Assembly: GCF_029168945.1 (NCBI RefSeq)
Contig: NC_083604.1
Coordinates: 38,249,686 to 38,313,685 of the forward strand
DNA: 64,000 nucleotides
Direction of reading: 5' to 3'
Source of the DNA: Cannabis sativa
Lineage: Eukaryota > Streptophyta > Magnoliopsida > Rosales > Cannabaceae
In this document: positions 58,785-64,000 of the stretch, piece by piece
Position numbering within the stretch: the first letter of the stretch is position 1
How the letters are laid out: every line of letters starts with the position of its first letter
Program-made: the position numbers and the translations under genes
Notes under the pieces: model-generated
Told to the model about the DNA's origin: nothing
Database searches by the model: none
The model's input: only the letters and a program-made list of their open reading frames with translations

Positions 58785-60656
58785 TGTTGGGTTTTGTGCC
58801 CTAAATAAAACCCATTTTAATATAATTAGATTTACTAATTAATAAAGATCAGAAATTGCTTTTATGTTGCATGATTCACATAATTTATTTCATGATTATG
58901 TTTAATGTATAAATTCTATTAAGTCCAAAACATATATAAATATGTATATATTTGTTCATGATTATAGTGTCGTGAGCACAGTGGAATATAACCATGATTA
59001 TATGTTCAAAAGTTTAATTCCCATGATTTGTCAGTTCACTAGATTTAGACTGGCATGATAATCTGCGATAAGGTATACTTACACCTTTGATAAATGTTGT
59101 GTCCTTTCCAGGACATTGGCAAAGTTTACCAGCATCGGATATATGGAGTATACATTAGAAGGGACTGATATTGAACTTTGGCAAGATATTATAAACTTAC
59201 CGTTATATCTTTCTAAGTCAATATCAATGGTTGATCTTAGGTCTATGGATCTTAATCCTGATATGATTAGGTTCAACTTAGTTGTATTATTTATGTTCTT
59301 CAATTTGTTCGTTAAAGTCGACCAATTGGATCTTCTCATGACATACAGATTAAGGATATAATAGTTCAATTGAGTGAGAGCGCTGACCATAGATATGAAA
59401 TCTATAACTTATATAAGTATTTAGAAGTGAAACGATGATTTTCTTCGAGCTTGGCTCAATAGAGATAAATGATTGAGGCCTCATTTCACTAATTATATTA
59501 GTTTAATGAAGTATCATTTTTAGGTTGCCAAGTGTTTTAAGGATAAAATACATTGAAGGGTAGAACGGTAAATTTGTCCTTATTCAGTGTAGATCATATA
59601 TAGAGGATCTTTGACTATTAGGATTGTAACAAGGGATAATCATAACGTATCTATATCGTGGTACATATAGAGTGTTCTATATAATTGAGAGTGCTATTCA
59701 AATCCAAATCTATAGTGGTGCAAGGCGAAATTAATAAGTTGAGAATTTACTTGGTGAATTCTAGATCTACTTATTGAAAGTTTGGTTATATAGGCCCATA
59801 GTCCCGTCACTAGTTAAGATAATACTGCTTGCAGACTCAGCTAATTGATTTAAATTAATCAATTATAACTCTAAAATTAGACTATCTCTTATTTATGATT
59901 TTTCACTAAGCAAGGGCTTAATTGTGAAGAAAAGTGGTTTTGGGGTCAATTTGTTAATATGAGACTTTGCATGGTCTAATTAATAAATTATATAAATGAC
60001 AATTTTATTTAGTAATTAATAATTATTAAATAAATAGTTTTGGCATTTATAGGATTGAATTGGATAATATGGTATTATTGAAAAGAAGAATAAGTGGTTG
60101 AAATAATGTGGCAAAAATCCAACTACAGTTTGGTCCTTTAAAGTGTACGGCCAAGAAGTGATTTTTGCCCAATATATTATTCTTTTTTAATCCATATAAT
60201 TCTGCCCTAAGCCCTAGTTGAAACACTATAAAAGGAATATAATATTCTCACTCATCTATCTATTGTTAACTTGACTATTCAACCAACCTAGATGAGAGAG
60301 TTCCTTCCTTAGTGATTTCACCTCCGTCATTGTTCTTCACATTCGAAACCTTTAGTGATGAGTGCCACGCCCACACATAGCAAGTCAACTACTCAATCAT
60401 ACTGAGTAAGACGGTGGTAACTAAACCCAAATGAGAGAAAGAGATCTAGGTTCAGATCTTGATAATGCTCTAGTACAGAAAGGAATCGTGGGCTAGAGAT
60501 TCTGAACAGAAGGAGTCATTATATTCCGCCGCAACCAATGTAAGGTTTTCTTAAACCCTTATGTGTTTATTTTCATTGTTTTAGAGAATTCATATTTAGT
60601 ATGTTAATTCAACATACTTGTTAGTAAATCTAGATCCTGGTATAATATTCCCAACA
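58785..60656 (+). mobile_element. Solo LTR H (Copia-derived family, element A subfamily)
   Basis: 1872 bp, TGTTGGGTTTTGTGCCC to ATTCCCAACA, collinear with the reverse complement of the A LTRs. The flanks TATTT (58780-58784) and TATTC (60657-60661) match at four of five bases and are probably a decayed TSD. No internal sequence is on either side. Confidence 0.87.
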
Positions 60657-61754
60657 TATTCATCTACTATTTATTCCTTCTACTTTGTTGCTTGGTATCT
60701 CTTCCTAAATTTCCACTCATTCTGCATGTGTTTCTTGTGTTAAGCGTGTGTTTTTTGTTGCGTTTTGTTGTGTCTTTGGTTGTCCTCCTCTGTTTGAGTT
60801 TGGTTTGGCTCCTGTACCCTGTTTTAGATCCTTTTTTGGTGTGTCTCTTATTCTATTGTTTAGCTTGTTGTTTGTGGGGTAGCTTTATCACGTGTCTTTG
60901 TTCAGGTTCTCGGGTTGGTGACTGTCTTTATGGAGGATGTTATTATTGGTAGTGGGGGGAAGAGGGGTAGATGTATCTCATTTATTGAGGCATCTATTTT
61001 CCTTGCCCCTAGTCCAGCTTTGGCAAATGTCCTCAATCATTTTCGCATGGTTGGTAAGACCCTCTCTGAAAACTCTTTTAGGGTTAAGGAAGTGGCAAGG
61101 GCTTGTGCAAAATTGTGAAATACACATGTTAAAGTTGACACTCCTTTTGTCGGCAAAGCATTTGCAAATGCTTCCACTTTAGCTTTGATAAGATGTTGGA
61201 TAGGAAGCAGGTTCTGGAGCTTCGCCCCTGGTACATCAAAGGGGAGATCATTGTCCTACTACCGTGGTCCACCAATTTTGGTATAAAGAAATTGTCTTTT
61301 GACTCAACCCATTTGTGGGTTCAAATCCACAACCTGCCACATGACAATTACTCTAGAGTTAATGCTAATTTGCTGGCAGCTCAAGTAGGTAAGGTGTTGT
61401 GTATTGAGCTTGACGAATTCGGACATGCTTCCTGGATTAAATGGATAAGAATGAATGCAAATTGAGATTGTGATTAATAACCCATTCTTCCGTTGTTGCT
61501 TCTTTAAACTCACAAATGGGTAGGCCTACTGGGTGAAAATAAAATATGAAAGATTAGGAAATTTTTGTTATCAGTGTGGGCGGTTGGGTCGCCAAAGAAG
61601 GGGTTCCTCGCTTCAGTTTCCAATCATAATATGCAATGCAAGTGGTCCACTATTTGGACCTTGGATGAATGTCTCATCTTCTTACACGAGTTGTTTCTTG
61701 GCGAAAACGTTGAGTCGTGTCTTGGCAAAAGCAATGGTGGTTCAACGCTGGAGT
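60657..61754 (+). pseudogene. Decayed DUF4283 / zinc-knuckle ORF1 of a LINE-type element
   Basis: Broken frames give, in order, RMVGKTLSENSFRVKEVARA (near 61045-61105), MLDRKQVLELRPWYIKGEII and VLLPWSTNF (from 61193), THLWVQIHNLPHDNYSRVN, then after a stop VKIKYERLGNFCYQCGRLG near 61530-61590. This is the order of the plant DUF4283 domain followed by the CCHC_4 knuckle, common in ORF1 of plant L1-type LINEs. The knuckle has lost its histidine (GRLGRQ). At least one frameshift (near 61130-61190) and one stop (61463) break it. The T-rich part at 60692-60952 gives a hydrophobic frame but has no support as a gene. It is cut by the CACTA end at 61755. Confidence 0.65.
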
Positions 61755-62766
61755 CACTACTACAAAATACACTATTCACGTCGGTCAACACTACTATTCA
61801 TAGCGTTGACCGACGTGAATAGTACTCTAATAATTGGGGCGTCACTTTAAAAATGACACTAATAATATGTTATTTGCGTCGTTTAGATATATGATGCTAA
61901 AAGCTCAACCGACGAAAAAAAGCAAGAAATTCAAAAAAATTTACGTTTCATTTTGCGTCTGTTATTAAAACTCGTGTATTGTATTAGCAAGCTTTTAAAA
62001 ACGACGCAAAATACAATACTGAGAGTTAATAACCGACGAAAAAAAAAAGTGAAATCCTTAAAGCAAAATCCTCAGCCCTCTCTCTTCAGACGCGCGATTC
62101 AGCCTCACTCTATTCACGTCTCTGCGATTCTCTTCAGCGCCGCATCTCCTCTTCAGACGACGGTGAGAACTCACCCTAACCACCTCCTCTTCAGACGATT
62201 CGACGGTGGTTGGTGGTCTCTCTTCTCCCGTGAGTTCCTTCATACTGCCTCTGGTGGTTTCTGAGTTCCTTTCTTCATAACCTCCGATGGTCAAAACCCC
62301 CCGTGAGTTCCTTCAGACGATTCGACGGTGGTATGTTTCTATTCTTTAATTTATTCTCTTAACTCTCTATTTTGATTTTGATTCACTTAGGAAAGACAAA
62401 AACCGATTCCAGCAAAGAAAAAGAAAATGATGTAATTTTCTTGCCCTAATTTTCTCTATTCTCAGTCCCTAAGATGAAGAAAGGTAATATTTATTTTTTC
62501 CAATCGTAATTTAGCAACTTAATTATATCTGTATTGAAATTCTGAGAAGAATGAAAGCTTGAATTTCACTCATGGACTTGAGTGAAGTATTAATTGCTCT
62601 TTGTGTTTGTGTCTAATGCTCTTTGTGCTGTTTGTTTTTATTATTAAGCTTGTGTTTCGTAATTGGCTTACAAGCTTTAGGACTAATGTTTTTCAGATGA
62701 TTTCAAAGTTGGAGCAAATCAGAATGGCTTTGGGGTCACGACCCGAGCCCTAGGCTGTGGCAGATG
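61755..62766 (+). mobile_element. Left end of a CACTA (En/Spm-like) DNA transposon
   Basis: CACTACTACAAAA at 61755-61767 is the terminal sequence typical of plant CACTA elements, preceded by AGT, a possible 3-bp TSD. The subterminal part carries short motifs in both directions: a 19-bp inverted repeat at 61771-61823, TTTGCGTCGTTT (61873-61884) against AAACGACGCAAA (61999-62010), and ACCGACGAA at 61908 and 62032. A matching right end was not found, so the element is either cut at 62766 by the next LTR or continues beyond it. No transposase is seen. At 62050-62340 a CT-rich, CpG-rich part repeats TCAGACGATTCGACGGTGGT (62191-62210 and 62313-62332). Confidence 0.68.
61771..61823 (+). repeat. 19-bp perfect inverted repeat in the CACTA subterminal region
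   Basis: ACTATTCACGTCGGTCAAC (61771-61789) and its exact reverse complement (61805-61823) are separated by 15 bases. Subterminal repeats in CACTA elements bind the TnpA-type protein; a long perfect hairpin could also form in RNA. Confidence 0.85.
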
Positions 62767-64000
62767 TGTAATATCCATAACTTGGGTGGTCAAAGGTCAC
62801 ACTTTGACCCTTGTAGGAAAATAAAGCTTATAAATGATCCTTTTATTTATATTACAAAATACTAATTTAAAAGAATGGATTAACTCCTATATTAATAAAA
62901 ATATATTAGTAATAAAAATCAGGACCACTCATCAATATAAGAGAACAGTAATATCCCCACAGTTATGTAATCACCAAATAGATAGATTTAATAAGTCAAT
63001 AAAATACCAAAATAATACCTAGCATCCATCATTTCTCATTTCTAACTAGTACATAGCTAATTTAAGTCATCCAGACCATCCATTGGTTCTTAAATACAAA
63101 ATCAGTCTCATTAGAAGGTGAAAGAGTAAAATATGACTAAACTAATAACGACATTCCTTTCCCAACAGTACCATCCTCATCCACTAGCATCAAACTGAGT
63201 TCCTGGAATGGGAGAAAATAGGGGGTGAGCTTATAAAGCCCAGTAGGAAAACAACTAATATCAAAGGACCCTTGGTTTAATAAAATTCCTGCATGGTTAG
63301 CTTTATAAAAATAAAATGTCTCATCAACAGTATGAATATGTACAAATAAAATAGAGAGACCACAAATAATCACAAATCAAACGTCAAATGCATATCACAC
63401 CGTCCACTAGACCCCTAGCTCTCAATACCAAATCATAGAAAACGACATCCAAAACCGGGTAGTCGCATCTGATACCCACCATAAATAACGGGGCTCAGAT
63501 TTAATTCACTCCTGTACAGATTCTAGGTCTTTCACCTACAGGTGAGTGCACACCTGATCTACCTATGATGACACAGAGACTAGGTCGTGAAACAACAATA
63601 TGCATCGAACATGATCAACATGGCTCTCATCAATATAACCAAAGCAGGCAAATAATAAGCATAACAAAAGAACATATTCCTTTTTATTTTCTAGAAAATT
63701 CGGCAGCATAACAGCTGTATTTTGAATAAACCCAAAAATCATAACCTGCATAAATATTTGCACACAAAAATATAATTGGCACTCGGTGCCCCAGAACAGT
63801 CCAGAAAATATGCAGATTAAGTTTTCAATTTTTCAAACAATTTTGTAAATCATAAAAATTGGAATATGCCTAATGTTATACAACGCATATAAAAATCAAG
63901 TCCAAAAATCAAGTTGAGTCCCTACCTCTCCCGAGTCGTTAAACTTTTTTTTTCCAAAAGACGATCTTAAGCTCTCAAGTCCCGAGCTCCAATTGTTTAG
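62767..64000 (-). repeat. Partial chromovirus-type LTR in reverse orientation (element I)
   Basis: Read on the minus strand the segment ends CAAGTTATGGATATTACA at 62767, like the GTTACA end of the C LTRs. Inside it has GGGCTTTATAAGCTCACCCC and TTCTCCCATTCCAGGAACTC (near 63195-63240), the same type of block as the ACTGAGTC...GACTCAC...GTAGGTAA region of the C LTRs. No coding region is seen. It continues past the window, so the other end and a TSD cannot be checked. Confidence 0.5.

Noticed and set aside
60692..60952. A hydrophobic 86-residue frame that could look like a membrane protein
   Set aside because: The sequence is T-rich, which makes Phe, Leu and Val by itself, and it lies just before a decayed LINE-type ORF1. 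No family match or gene structure is seen.

Overview
The window is plant nuclear DNA, probably from a eudicot with a repeat-rich genome; the species cannot be told from this sequence. I see no intact host gene, rRNA, tRNA or CRISPR array. Almost every base belongs to LTR retrotransposons inserted into one another. Most boundaries are fixed by TG...CA LTR ends, 5-bp target-site duplications (TSDs), primer-binding sites (PBS) and polypurine tracts (PPT).

Layout. (1) 1-2794 is the 3' end of a Tat-lineage Ty3/gypsy element (F): an antisense ORF running off the left edge, then its 3' LTR. (2) 2795-58224 is one old, decayed Tat-lineage element (D, plus strand), split into pieces: gag 2795-3256 and 32682-33020, protease and RT 33021-34792, RNase H and integrase 37160-39466, a spliced antisense ORF 40150-56722, and a 3' LTR 57583-58224. 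(3) Nest 1 sits in D gag: element A (3257-32681, minus, TSD ACAAC), which holds chromovirus C (9102-28778, plus, TSD ATCAT), which holds element B (13125-23188, minus, TSD GATAG). (4) A solo LTR of the C family (34793-37159, TSD ACAAG) splits D between RT and RNase H. (5) Nest 2 sits in an intron of the D antisense ORF: solo LTR G1 (40876-54648), holding solo LTR G2 (41592-53466, TSD TAAAC), holding element E (42063-52085, minus). (6) To the right of D are another solo LTR, H (58785-60656), a decayed DUF4283/zinc-knuckle LINE-type ORF1 (60900-61650), the left end of a CACTA transposon (61755 onward), and a partial chromovirus-type LTR in reverse orientation (62767-64000).

How the parts relate. 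A, B, E, G1, G2 and H are six insertions of one Copia-derived, non-autonomous family with LTRs of about 1.85-1.93 kb. E keeps an intact 286-codon gag and no working pol (a TR-GAG type element); A and B have no recognisable gag. All three full-length copies share the same stop codon in a short pol relic, so pol was dead before the family spread. All three also keep a GC-richer stem-loop in a very AT-rich leader, a candidate cis-acting RNA signal for mobilisation in trans. Element C has a single open gag-pol frame of about 1.5 thousand codons once B is removed, but its protease and RT catalytic motifs are altered and its PPT is deleted. The most unusual features are the two parallel three-deep nests, the intron-hosted nest in the antisense gene, and the gag-only/gag-less family with a conserved leader structure.
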